Made by a program: the position numbers and the translations under genes. A stretch of DNA of 42,804 nt from Lachnospiraceae bacterium (GTDB lineage Bacteria; Bacillota; Clostridia; Lachnospirales; Lachnospiraceae). Location: the NCBI GenBank assembly GCA_017624115.1, contig JAGANQ010000015.1, positions 1 to 42,804 of the forward strand, in the 5' to 3' direction. A model generated the notes under the pieces. It was not told where the DNA came from. It worked only from the letters and a program-made list of their open reading frames with translations, and did not search any database. Positions 17,793-26,044 of this stretch are shown in pieces; position 1 is the stretch's first letter; the number at the start of each line of letters is the position of its first letter.

Positions 17793-17851
17793 CATAATTT
17801 TCTGTTCAGATAAAATTCATAAAAAAACAGGTAGTCCAAATACGGAAAGTG

Positions 17852-17860
17852 TGGTAGAAT
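17852..17860 (+). promoter_or_regulatory. Possible extended -10 promoter of the deacetylase gene
   Basis: TGG-TAGAAT (17852-17860) is an extended -10 element about 45 bases before the deacetylase ATG. No convincing -35 hexamer stands 17 bases upstream, which extended -10 promoters can tolerate. Confidence 0.35.
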
Positions 17861-17905
17861 AGAAAAATAAGAGGTTAGAGGTATGAGACTCTTAAGAGAA
17901 AGTAA

Positions 17906-18835
17906 ATGAATAAGATGAGTGTTGACCAGAAAAGAAAGCGTATTAATTTATATAAACGGATTATTGTTACGACAATTCTTGCCTGTATCTTGATACCAGG
18001 CATATTATGTGTTATTTTATTAGTAAGAGTTCACGCACTGGAAAAAAAAGTGGAAGAGCTGCAGAGTCTTGCTGCATGGAAAATGCAGGAGGATGTGCAG
18101 CCGGAAGTGCCGGAAACTGCTTCGCAGGCAGAGACTGAGCAGGTGGAGGAGCCGTCTGAGGTATTGCAGCAGGCAGTGACGGAGGAAGAGACAACACAGG
18201 CAGATGAAAGAAAGCGGGTATATCTTACATTTGATGACGGACCAAGCAGTCATACAAATGAGATTCTTGATATCTTAAAGGAATATAATGTAAAGGCGAC
18301 ATTCTTTGTAGTTGGAAAGACAGATGAAGCATCGAAGGCTGCATACCGGCGCATTGTGGAGGAGGGGCATACGCTGGGAATGCACTCCTACAGCCACGTA
18401 TATGAGTCTGTTTATGCTTCAGGAGAGGAATTTGAAAAGGATTTTCTGAAGCTTCAGAGTTATCTGTACGAGGAGACAGGAGTTCTTCCTGTATATTACC
18501 GTTTTCCAGGAGGAAGCAGCAATACGATCAGCAAAGTGGATATGCAGGAGTTTATTTCCTGCCTGCATAAGCATGGAATCGAATATTTTGACTGGAATGT
18601 GTCAAATGGAGATGGTATGAGCCGTACGCCTGCCGTAGAAGTAATGATGGAGAATGTTATGAAGGATATACCACTGTATGAGGAGGCTGTTGTCCTGATG
18701 CATGATGATGCAAATAAGCATCGGACGGTGGAGTTTCTGCCAACACTAATAGAGAGGCTGACAGAACAGGACTGTGTTCTGTTACCGATAGATGATACAG
18801 CAGAGCCTGTACAGCATATACGACCAGAAGAATAG
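17906..18835 (+). CDS. Membrane-anchored polysaccharide deacetylase (CE4/NodB)
   Basis: This protein probably removes acetyl groups from peptidoglycan or another envelope glycan outside the cell. The 309 residues show a basic N-terminus, one membrane helix at about 20-43, a short coiled-coil and Glu/Gln-rich linker (about 45-100), and a NodB domain. All five CE4 motifs are visible: LTFDDGPS (about 107), the zinc-ligand region GMHSYSH (about 156), RFPGGSS (about 198), FDWN and LMHDD (about 262). The catalytic set looks intact. Start at 17906 has only a weak purine tract upstream; an in-frame ATG three codons later is possible. The bactofilin gene follows after 20 bases, which suggests co-expression. 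Confidence 0.9.
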   Translation: MNKMSVDQKRKRINLYKRIIVTTILACILIPGILCVILLVRVHALEKKVEELQSLAAWKMQEDVQPEVPETASQAETEQVEEPSEVLQQAVTEEETTQADERKRVYLTFDDGPSSHTNEILDILKEYNVKATFFVVGKTDEASKAAYRRIVEEGHTLGMHSYSHVYESVYASGEEFEKDFLKLQSYLYEETGVLPVYYRFPGGSSNTISKVDMQEFISCLHKHGIEYFDWNVSNGDGMSRTPAVEVMMENVMKDIPLYEEAVVLMHDDANKHRTVEFLPTLIERLTEQDCVLLPIDDTAEPVQHIRPEE

Positions 18836-18855
18836 AAAAGTGGAGGATAGTAAGA

Positions 18856-19680
18856 ATGAGTTTTTTTAAGGATTTTAAAGATGATTTGTCTCAGGCAGTG
18901 ACTGAGCTGATGCCGGGTGAGGAGGAAATGGCAGTACAGGAGAATGCGATTTCCCTGGAAGAGGAAGAAGCTGTACCGGCACAGAAGAAATCAGTGACAC
19001 AGGAAACAGAAAAAAAGGAAATAGTACAAGAGGAAATAGTAAAAGAGGAAATGGTAAAAGAGGAAGCAAAGCTGGAAGAGCCTGCAGTTCCAGAACCAGA
19101 ACCGGCAGAGGAAAAGGCTGCTGAAGCAATGGAAGATATTCCGATATCCCTGCCGGCATCTGAGACTGAGCCAGAAGAGGAGCCGGAGGAGTCGGATGCA
19201 TCTGAAGAGATTACAACCATTTCCAAGGGCGTGAAGCTGGAAGGTAACCTGAATTCAACAGGCTCGGTAGAGCTTCTTGGTGATGTGACCGGTGATGTGA
19301 AATGTCAGGGTAAGCTGCAGGTTTATGGTACTATTATCGGTAATCCGACAGCTGCAGAAATTTATGCGAATTCTGCAAGAATTGAAGGTAATATTAACAG
19401 TGAAGGCAGCGTAAAGATTGGAAACGGAAGTATTATAATCGGTAATATCAAGGCTTCTTCTGTAGTTATTGGCGGTGCCGTAAAGGGAGATATTGATGTA
19501 AATGGTCCTGTAATTATTGACTCTACGGCAGTTGTAGTAGGAAATATTAAGTCCCGTTCTGTACAGCTTAATATTGGTGCTGTATTAGACGGCTTTGTTT
19601 CCCAGTGCTATGCAGGAGTAGACGTGGATAAGCTGTTTGCGTCTAAGAATGAAGCACAGAAGAGCAGCAAGAAAAAATAA
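18856..19680 (+). CDS. Bactofilin (polymer-forming cytoskeletal protein) with acidic N-terminal tail
   Basis: Bactofilins self-assemble into filaments that place envelope enzymes. The 274 residues divide into a short N-terminal helix, a Glu/Pro-rich acidic tail (about 18-115, with repeated E-E-I-V-K/E-E-M-V-K type units) and a bactofilin beta-helix at about 120-255, recognisable by repeating hydrophobic-glycine turns such as VELLGDVTGDVKCQGKLQVY. A lysine-rich tail ends the protein. Most bactofilins have short tails, so the acidic extension is notable. It is the middle of a tight deacetylase-bactofilin-pyrH run; pyrH starts 28 bases after it. The gene has a strong GGAGG site at 18841-18845. 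Confidence 0.9.
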   Translation: MSFFKDFKDDLSQAVTELMPGEEEMAVQENAISLEEEEAVPAQKKSVTQETEKKEIVQEEIVKEEMVKEEAKLEEPAVPEPEPAEEKAAEAMEDIPISLPASETEPEEEPEESDASEEITTISKGVKLEGNLNSTGSVELLGDVTGDVKCQGKLQVYGTIIGNPTAAEIYANSARIEGNINSEGSVKIGNGSIIIGNIKASSVVIGGAVKGDIDVNGPVIIDSTAVVVGNIKSRSVQLNIGAVLDGFVSQCYAGVDVDKLFASKNEAQKSSKKK

Positions 19681-19708
19681 GGTGTACAGTTGCAGCATGG
19701 AGGCTAAA

Positions 19709-20407
19709 ATGAAGCGTGTTTTATTGAAATTGAGCGGCGAGGCACTTGCCGGGGATAAGAAAACTGGTTTTGACGAGGCTACTGTAATGGAAGTGGCGAG
19801 ACAGGTAAGGATTCTTACAGAGGATGGCATTCAGGTCGGTGTAGTAATCGGAGGAGGAAATTTCTGGAGAGGAAGAACCAGTGAGACGATTGACAGACCG
19901 AAGGCAGACCAGATTGGAATGCTGGCTACAGTGATGAACTGCATCTATGCGTCGGAGATTTTCAGGTATGTGGGAATACAGACGAAGATTATGACACCAT
20001 TCGCATGCAGTACCTTTACGGAGCTGTTTTCCAAGGATGCAGCAGTGGAAGCACTGGAAGCAGGGAAGGTAGTGTTTTTTGCAGGCGGCACAGGGCATCC
20101 GTATTTTTCAACAGATATGGGTGTGGCTCTGCGCGCGGTGGAGATGGAAGCAGATATCATTCTGGCAGCCAAGGCGGTTGACGGTGTGTATGATTCCGAC
20201 CCGAAGGTAAATCCGGATGCAAAGAAATTCGACACACTTCCGATGAAGGAGGTTGTGGAAAAGCAGCTTGGGGTTATGGATCTGGCAGCAGCAGTGCTCT
20301 GTATGGAGAATAAGATGCCGATGAAAATTTTTGCTTTACAGGAAAAGGACAGTATCGTCAATGCTGTTAAGGGAACGGCAGGCGGTACCGTAATTACCGT
20401 TGAATAA
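19709..20407 (+). CDS. pyrH: Uridylate kinase (UMP kinase)
   Basis: PyrH phosphorylates UMP to UDP in pyrimidine nucleotide synthesis. The 232 residues match the family. Motifs include KRVLLKLSGEALAG at the N-terminus, VVIGGGNFWRG, the GGTGHPYFSTD nucleotide loop and KAVDGVYDSDPKVNPDAKKF. The start at 19709 has GGAGG at 19699-19703. Earlier in-frame starts at 19697 and 19637 exist, but the latter overlaps the bactofilin gene. In Bacillus pyrH follows rpsB-tsf; here these are replaced by the bactofilin gene. Confidence 0.96.
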   Translation: MKRVLLKLSGEALAGDKKTGFDEATVMEVARQVRILTEDGIQVGVVIGGGNFWRGRTSETIDRPKADQIGMLATVMNCIYASEIFRYVGIQTKIMTPFACSTFTELFSKDAAVEALEAGKVVFFAGGTGHPYFSTDMGVALRAVEMEADIILAAKAVDGVYDSDPKVNPDAKKFDTLPMKEVVEKQLGVMDLAAAVLCMENKMPMKIFALQEKDSIVNAVKGTAGGTVITVE

Positions 20408-20456
20408 TCATGGATAATGCTTAAAAATATAATAAAGGAGCAGGAGGAAAGCAAGC

Positions 20457-21005
20457 ATGGAAATCAAACAGTTTGAAGAGAAAATGGAGAAATCTTTAGA
20501 AAGCCTTAAGGCAGAATATACTACAATTCGTGCAGGAAGAGCGAATCCGCATCTTCTGGATAAGATTAAGGTAGATTATTATGGAACGCCTTCCGCCTTA
20601 CAGCAGGTGGCAAATGTATCTGTACCGGAGGCAAGAATGATACAGATTCAGCCATGGGAGAGCAGCCTGATTAAAGAGATTGAAAAAGCGATTCTGGCTT
20701 CTGATATCGGCATTACGCCAAATAATGACGGTAAAGTCATCCGTCTGATTTTCCCGGAGCTTACGGAGGACAGAAGAAAAGAGCTGGTTAAGGATGTAAA
20801 GAAGAAGGGTGAGAATGCCAAGGTGGCAGTCCGCAACATCAGAAGAGATGCCAATGATGCTATCAAGAAGGCAGCCAAAGCTACAGAAATCTCTGAGGAT
20901 GAGCAGAAGCAGTTAGAGGATAAGGTACAGAAGTCTACGGACAAGTATATTGCAGAAATCGATAAGGCAGTAGAAGAGAAGTCCAAAGAGATTCTTACTG
21001 TATAA
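20457..21005 (+). CDS. frr: Ribosome recycling factor
   Basis: RRF splits post-termination ribosomes together with EF-G. The 182 residues match the family (about 185), with the standard N-terminal helix ([20 protein letters not shown]), the domain II motif [20 protein letters not shown] and the C-terminal helices carrying [29 protein letters not shown] binding site precedes the ATG. It follows pyrH as in most Firmicutes and is closed by a terminator. Confidence 0.97.
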   Translation: MEIKQFEEKMEKSLESLKAEYTTIRAGRANPHLLDKIKVDYYGTPSALQQVANVSVPEARMIQIQPWESSLIKEIEKAILASDIGITPNNDGKVIRLIFPELTEDRRKELVKDVKKKGENAKVAVRNIRRDANDAIKKAAKATEISEDEQKQLEDKVQKSTDKYIAEIDKAVEEKSKEILTV

Positions 21006-21018
21006 GCCGGAAGAACAG

Positions 21019-21046
21019 AGGGTGTCGTATGACACCCTTATCTTTT
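21019..21046 (+). terminator. Intrinsic terminator after frr
   Basis: An 8-bp stem (AGGGTGTC at 21019-21026 with GACACCCT at 21031-21038), a 4-base GTAT loop and a T-rich tail (21039-21046) lie just after the frr stop. It is short, so it may only partly block transcription into uppS 44 bases further on. Confidence 0.7.
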
Positions 21047-21089
21047 AAAGTATTAGAAAATTCCTAATGGACATGAAATGAGGAAAATT

Positions 21090-21815
21090 ATGGCGCAGGA
21101 AAAGCAGCTTAAGATACCACAGCATGTGGCTATTATTATGGACGGAAACGGAAGATGGGCAAAAAAACGTCTTCTTCCAAGGAATGCCGGGCATACACAG
21201 GGAAGTAAAAGAGTGGAGGAGATCTGCCGTGCTGCCTATGACCTTGGCATTAAATATCTGACAATCTACGCATTTTCCACGGAGAACTGGACGAGACCGG
21301 AGGAAGAGGTGAGTGCGCTGATGAAGATACTTCGCAATTACTTAAAGGAAAGTATTAAAAAGGCAACAGAAAATAATATGAGAGTCCGTGTTATCGGTGA
21401 CAGAAGCCGTCTGGAGCCGGATATTCAGGAAAGCATCCGTAAGCTGGAGGAGGTATCTGCAGGGAATACAGGGCTGAATTTCCAGATTGCCTTAAACTAC
21501 GGTGCAAGAGATGAGATGCTTCGTGCCATGAAGCGAATGGCCGCGGACTACAGAGAGGGCAGATTTGAGCAGGAGCAGCTCACAGAAGAGTTTTTTGCCG
21601 GCTATCTGGATACCAGAGGAATACCGGATCCGGATTTGCTTATCCGTACCAGTGGAGAGGAAAGGCTGTCTAATTTCCTGTTATGGCAGTGTGCATATAC
21701 GGAATTTTATTTTCCTGAGGTCTTGTGGCCCGATTTTGATAAGGATGAGCTTAAGAAGGCAGTGGAGCAGTATACAAAAAGAGACAGGCGCTTTGGCGGC
21801 GTAAAGGAGGAATAG
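21090..21815 (+). CDS. uppS: Undecaprenyl diphosphate synthase (cis-prenyltransferase)
   Basis: UppS extends farnesyl diphosphate with IPP units to the C55 lipid carrier for peptidoglycan and wall polymers. The catalytic motif HVAIIMDGNGRWAK is at the N-terminus (aspartate at residue 18), AFSTENW follows, and LLIRTSGEERLSNFLLWQ lies at about 182-199. The product is 241 residues from the ATG at 21090, which has an AGGA site; an ATG at 21078 adds four residues but has no site. It is followed after 3 bases by cdsA. Confidence 0.96.
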   Translation: MAQEKQLKIPQHVAIIMDGNGRWAKKRLLPRNAGHTQGSKRVEEICRAAYDLGIKYLTIYAFSTENWTRPEEEVSALMKILRNYLKESIKKATENNMRVRVIGDRSRLEPDIQESIRKLEEVSAGNTGLNFQIALNYGARDEMLRAMKRMAADYREGRFEQEQLTEEFFAGYLDTRGIPDPDLLIRTSGEERLSNFLLWQCAYTEFYFPEVLWPDFDKDELKKAVEQYTKRDRRFGGVKEE

Positions 21816-21818
21816 CCT

Positions 21819-22646
21819 ATGATAAAGAAGCTCTTTACCAAAGCGACACTGGTTCGTACACTGAGTTCAGTATTGCTGGTTGCTGTGGCGCTGTTTACTT
21901 TAATTATGGGTGAAAATATTCTGCTGGCAACGATGCTTGCTGTCTCTTTACTTGGACAGTTTGAGCTGTACCGGGTTATTTCCATGCAAAAGAGGCTGCC
22001 AGGCATATCAGGCTATGCGGCTGCCATAGTATATTATCTGCTTCTTTTGTTACAAAAGCAGGAGTACGTGATGGTTGTGGTAATTGCATATTTGATGCTG
22101 TTAATGGCAGAGTATGTATTTTCTTTTCCGAAATATCGCACAGAGGAAATCTGTCTGGTGTATCTGGGCTTCTTTTATGTACCCGTGATGATGTCCTTTG
22201 TATATCAGATAAGGGAGCTGCAAAACGGTACCTGTCTGGTATTTCTGGTATTTTTGAGCTCCTGGATTTGCGATACCTGTGCATATCTGGTTGGTGTGAC
22301 GCTCGGGAAGCATAAGCTGGCGCCGAAGCTCAGTCCACATAAGTCTGTGGAAGGCAGTATCGGCGGAATTGCCGGTTCTGTACTTCTGGGAGCGCTGTAT
22401 GGATGGCTTTTTAGCAATTATCTGGGAGATGCCTTTACAAATCCCGCAGTAGGCTGTGCTATCGTCTGCGGTCTGGGAGCAGTCATTTCCCAGGTGGGTG
22501 ATTTGGCAGCATCCGGGATTAAGCGGAATTATGATGTTAAGGATTACGGACATCTGATACCGGGACATGGAGGAATTCTCGACCGTTTTGATTCGGTGAT
22601 TTTTGTGGCACCGGCAATTTATTTTTTGGTATTACTGATTAACTAG
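21819..22646 (+). CDS. cdsA: Phosphatidate cytidylyltransferase (CDP-diacylglycerol synthase)
   Basis: CdsA makes CDP-diacylglycerol, the branch point of phospholipid synthesis, in the membrane. The 275 residues have about seven to eight hydrophobic segments and the C-terminal family signature: SGIKRNYDVKDYGHLIPGHG then GILDRFDS (about 227-255). An AGGAGG site within the end of uppS drives translation. Order uppS-cdsA-dxr-rseP is the same as in Bacillus. Confidence 0.95.
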   Translation: MIKKLFTKATLVRTLSSVLLVAVALFTLIMGENILLATMLAVSLLGQFELYRVISMQKRLPGISGYAAAIVYYLLLLLQKQEYVMVVVIAYLMLLMAEYVFSFPKYRTEEICLVYLGFFYVPVMMSFVYQIRELQNGTCLVFLVFLSSWICDTCAYLVGVTLGKHKLAPKLSPHKSVEGSIGGIAGSVLLGALYGWLFSNYLGDAFTNPAVGCAIVCGLGAVISQVGDLAASGIKRNYDVKDYGHLIPGHGGILDRFDSVIFVAPAIYFLVLLIN

Positions 22647-22660
22647 AAAAGAGGCTAAAT

Positions 22661-23803
22661 ATGAAAAAGATAGCGATTCTCGGTTCGACCGGTTCCATAG
22701 GAACGCAGACTCTGGAGGTAGTCAGAGCCAATGGAGATATTGAAGTGACAGCGCTTGCCGCCGGTTCTAATATAACTTTGTTGGAGCAGCAAATCAGAGA
22801 GTTTAAGCCTTACCTGGTGTGTGTCTGGGATGAGGAGAAAGCAGAAGAGCTGCGGATAAAGACGGCAGATTTGCCGGTAAAGATTGTTTCCGGTATGGAA
22901 GGACTTCTGGAGGTGGCAACTGAGCCAAAGAGCAGTATTCTCGTGACAGCGATTGTCGGAATGATAGGCATCCGACCGACGATTGCGGCAATGGAGGCGG
23001 GAAAGGATATTGCTCTTGCCAATAAGGAAACGCTGGTAACGGCAGGGCATATTATTATGCCTTTGGCAAAGGAAAAGGGTGTGAGGATTCTTCCTGTGGA
23101 CAGCGAGCACAGTGCGATTTTCCAGTGTCTGAACGGAGAACAGAGGCAGGGCTTACGTAAGATTCTGCTGACAGCGTCAGGCGGTCCGTTCCGAGGCAGA
23201 ACAAGGGAACAGATGAAGGATGTCAGACCGGAGGATGCCCTGAAGCATCCGAACTGGTCGATGGGCAGAAAGATTACCATAGATTCGGCTACCATGGTCA
23301 ACAAGGGGCTGGAGGTTATGGAAGCAAAATGGCTCTTTGGTGTCGAGCCAGAGAATATTCAGGTTGTCATTCAGCCAAAGAGCATTATTCATTCGATGGT
23401 CGAATTTACAGACGGTGCCGTGCTGGCACAGCTCGGAACACCGGATATGAAGCTGCCGATACAGTATGCTCTTTATTATCCGGAGCGAAGATATCTGGCG
23501 GGGGACAGACTGGATTTCTGGAAGCTCAAGGAGATTACGTTTGAGGAGCCGGATATGGAAAATTTCCGCGGACTGGCACTTGCTTATGAAGCAATGAAGA
23601 AGGGAGGCTCTATGCCGACGGTATTTAATGCGGCAAATGAGCTGGCTGTCAGTGATTTCCTAAACGGCAGATGCTCTTTCCTGGGGATTGCAGAACGGAT
23701 TGAGGCGGCAATGCAGGCGCATAAGGCGATAAAAAATCCTGCTGTTGAGGAAATTCTTGAGACAGAGCGCTGGACGAGGGAGTATGTGACAGTACATTGC
23801 TGA
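22661..23803 (+). CDS. dxr: 1-deoxy-D-xylulose-5-phosphate reductoisomerase
   Basis: Dxr converts DXP to 2-C-methylerythritol-4-phosphate with NADPH, the committed MEP step. The 380 residues show the NADPH loop ILGSTGSIGTQTLEV (about 6-20), ALANKETLV, the metal-site region LPVDSEHSAIFQ, ASGGPFRGRTREQM and HPNWSMGRKITIDSATMVNK. All the expected catalytic regions are complete. The gap to rseP is 100 bases and holds a small CTTTC-GT-GAAAG hairpin but no clear terminator. Confidence 0.97.
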   Translation: MKKIAILGSTGSIGTQTLEVVRANGDIEVTALAAGSNITLLEQQIREFKPYLVCVWDEEKAEELRIKTADLPVKIVSGMEGLLEVATEPKSSILVTAIVGMIGIRPTIAAMEAGKDIALANKETLVTAGHIIMPLAKEKGVRILPVDSEHSAIFQCLNGEQRQGLRKILLTASGGPFRGRTREQMKDVRPEDALKHPNWSMGRKITIDSATMVNKGLEVMEAKWLFGVEPENIQVVIQPKSIIHSMVEFTDGAVLAQLGTPDMKLPIQYALYYPERRYLAGDRLDFWKLKEITFEEPDMENFRGLALAYEAMKKGGSMPTVFNAANELAVSDFLNGRCSFLGIAERIEAAMQAHKAIKNPAVEEILETERWTREYVTVHC

Positions 23804-23903
23804 TGATACGGTTTTCTTTCGTGAAAGCAGGATAAAACAGAGGAAAATAGTATAGAATAGAAAGAAACGAAAAATCACAGGGATTGTGATGAAAGGTGTA
23901 TAT

Positions 23904-24950
23904 ATGGGAATTATTTTAGCATTGCTGGTATTTGGATTTCTGGTTTTTTTCCATGAGCTGGGACATTTTCTGTTGGCAAAGAAGAATGGAATAGCGGTAA
24001 CAGAATTTTCCATCGGAATGGGACCGAGATTATGCTCTTTTGTGAAGGGAGAGACGAGATATTCATTGAAGGCGCTGCCGTTTGGCGGTTCCTGTCAGAT
24101 GTTGGGGGAGGACGGTGAAAGCAGTGACGAGCATGCTTTCAACAATCGTTCTGTATGGGCGAGAATCTCGGTGGTGATAGCCGGACCGGTATTCAATTTT
24201 ATCCTGGCATTTCTGATGGCGCTGATTGTCATCGGATATGCTGGTTATGACAAGCCGATGATTATCGGTGTCATGGAAGGGTATCCTGCGCAGGAAGCGG
24301 GAATCATGGAAGGGGATGTCATTACCAGAATCAATAACAAAAAGGTGACGATTTACCGTGATGTCCAGTTTTACATGGCAGTCAATGCCGGACAGCCGCT
24401 CTCTATCAGTGTAAACCGGAATGGAGAGAAGCTTACCTTTGACATTATTCCGAAGCAGGACGAAAATGGAAATTATTATATGGGAATTTACAGCTCGGCA
24501 GTCCGCACGCAGGCAAAGGGTCTGGAGGTTCTGAAATACAGCCTTTATGAGGTGCAATACCAGATGAGCGTAGTGGTTAAGAGCATCGGCATGCTGTTTA
24601 ACGGCACGGTGTCGGTAAATGATTTAAGCGGGCCGGTCGGTATCGTGGATATGGTAGATACTGTGGTGGAGGAAAGCACCAGTGAAGAGGTGGACATAAA
24701 GACAAATGTTATCAGTGTCCTTTTGAACGTGATAAACTTTTCCATTATGCTGAGTGCCAATTTAGGTGTAATGAATCTGCTGCCGATTCCGGCGCTGGAT
24801 GGCGGAAGGCTGGTATTTTTGATTATAGAGGCTGTGCGCGGGAAACCAGTGGACAGAGAAAAAGAAGGCATGGTTCATTTTGTGGGACTGATGCTTCTTA
24901 TGGTGCTGATGGTTTACGTAATGTTTAACGATATAAGAAGACTATTCTGA
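23904..24950 (+). CDS. rseP: Site-2 protease RseP/RasP (M50 zinc metallopeptidase)
   Basis: This intramembrane protease cuts anti-sigma factors and leftover signal peptides. The start at 23904 gives 348 residues and puts the zinc motif HELGH at residues 17-21 inside the first membrane helix; an upstream GTG at 23886 would add six residues. A PDZ domain follows at about 105-190, and the second metal motif NLLPIPALDGG is at about 291-301, before the last membrane helix. An AAAGGTG site precedes the ATG. Synteny dxr-rseP is standard in Firmicutes. Confidence 0.94.
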   Translation: MGIILALLVFGFLVFFHELGHFLLAKKNGIAVTEFSIGMGPRLCSFVKGETRYSLKALPFGGSCQMLGEDGESSDEHAFNNRSVWARISVVIAGPVFNFILAFLMALIVIGYAGYDKPMIIGVMEGYPAQEAGIMEGDVITRINNKKVTIYRDVQFYMAVNAGQPLSISVNRNGEKLTFDIIPKQDENGNYYMGIYSSAVRTQAKGLEVLKYSLYEVQYQMSVVVKSIGMLFNGTVSVNDLSGPVGIVDMVDTVVEESTSEEVDIKTNVISVLLNVINFSIMLSANLGVMNLLPIPALDGGRLVFLIIEAVRGKPVDREKEGMVHFVGLMLLMVLMVYVMFNDIRRLF

Positions 24951-24961
24951 TTGGAGATTAT

Positions 24962-26014
24962 ATGAGAGAGAATACAAAGGTTATCAGAATCGGTGACAGG
25001 GTAATCGGCGGCGGTAATCCGGTGCTTATCCAGTCTATGACGAATACGAGAACGGAGGATGTAAAAGCGTCAGTAGAGCAGATTAAGCGTCTGACGGCTG
25101 CCGGCTGCGAGATTATCCGTTCTACTGTACCAACAGAAGAGGCAGCAAGGGCAATTAAGGAAATCAAAAAAGAGATTACGATTCCGTTTGTAGCTGATAT
25201 TCATTTTGATTACCGCATGGCGATTCTTGCCATAGAAAACGGCGCCGATAAAATCCGTATCAATCCCGGAAATATCGGTGGCGCAGAAAAGCTTCGTGCC
25301 GTAGTAGAGGCGGCAAAGGAGAGGAATATCCCTATCCGTGTGGGTGTCAACAGTGGTTCGCTGGAGAAGAATCTGGTTGAAAAATATCATGGAGTTACGG
25401 CGGAAGGGCTGGTGGAGAGTGCTCTTGACAAGGTACATAGGATAGAAGACTATGGATATGATAATCTGGTTATCAGTATTAAGTCCTCGAACGTAATGAT
25501 GTGTGTGAAGGCACATGAGCTTATTGATAAGCAGACGAATTATCCGCTTCATGTGGGAATTACGGAGGCGGGAACGCTGTATTCGGGGAATATCAAGTCA
25601 GCAATAGGTCTTGGCATGATTCTCGGACAGGGAATTGGTGACACAATCCGTGTATCGCTGACAGGTGACCCGGCAGAGGAAATTAAGTCGGCAAAGCTGA
25701 TTCTTCGTACGTTGGGGTTGCGAAAGGGCGGCATTGAGGTTGTATCGTGTCCGACCTGCGGAAGAACCAGAATTGATTTAATCGGTCTGGCAAATGAAGT
25801 GGAAACGATGGTGCAGGAATTTGACCATCTGAATATAAAAGTAGCTGTCATGGGCTGTGCGGTCAATGGCCCGGGAGAGGCTAAAGAGGCTGATATCGGA
25901 ATTGCGGGCGGCGTGGGTGAAGGGCTGCTCATCAAAAAGGGTGAAATCGTAAGGAAGATTCCTGAGCAGGAGCTGCTCGCGGCACTGCGCGAAGAGCTTC
26001 GTACATGGCAGTAA
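24962..26014 (+). CDS. ispG: (E)-4-hydroxy-3-methylbut-2-enyl-diphosphate synthase
   Basis: IspG (GcpE) is the iron-sulphur enzyme that makes HMBPP in the MEP pathway. The 350-residue protein has the TIM-barrel N-terminal domain (VLIQSMTNTRTEDVKASVEQ) and the C-terminal cluster domain with CPTCGRTRIDL (about 262) and the third cysteine in VMGCAVNGPGEAKEADIG (about 298). It sits between rseP and polC, where Bacillus has proS; this arrangement is common in Clostridia. GGAGATTAT gives the binding site. Confidence 0.96.
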   Translation: MRENTKVIRIGDRVIGGGNPVLIQSMTNTRTEDVKASVEQIKRLTAAGCEIIRSTVPTEEAARAIKEIKKEITIPFVADIHFDYRMAILAIENGADKIRINPGNIGGAEKLRAVVEAAKERNIPIRVGVNSGSLEKNLVEKYHGVTAEGLVESALDKVHRIEDYGYDNLVISIKSSNVMMCVKAHELIDKQTNYPLHVGITEAGTLYSGNIKSAIGLGMILGQGIGDTIRVSLTGDPAEEIKSAKLILRTLGLRKGGIEVVSCPTCGRTRIDLIGLANEVETMVQEFDHLNIKVAVMGCAVNGPGEAKEADIGIAGGVGEGLLIKKGEIVRKIPEQELLAALREELRTWQ

Positions 26015-26044
26015 TGCCAGTGCCTCACAGAAAGGAGAATAGCT

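Noticed and set aside
18875..19226. Minus-strand frames opposite the bactofilin tail
   Set aside because: They are low-complexity Ser/Gly or Pro/Leu readings of the Glu-rich codons on the other strand.
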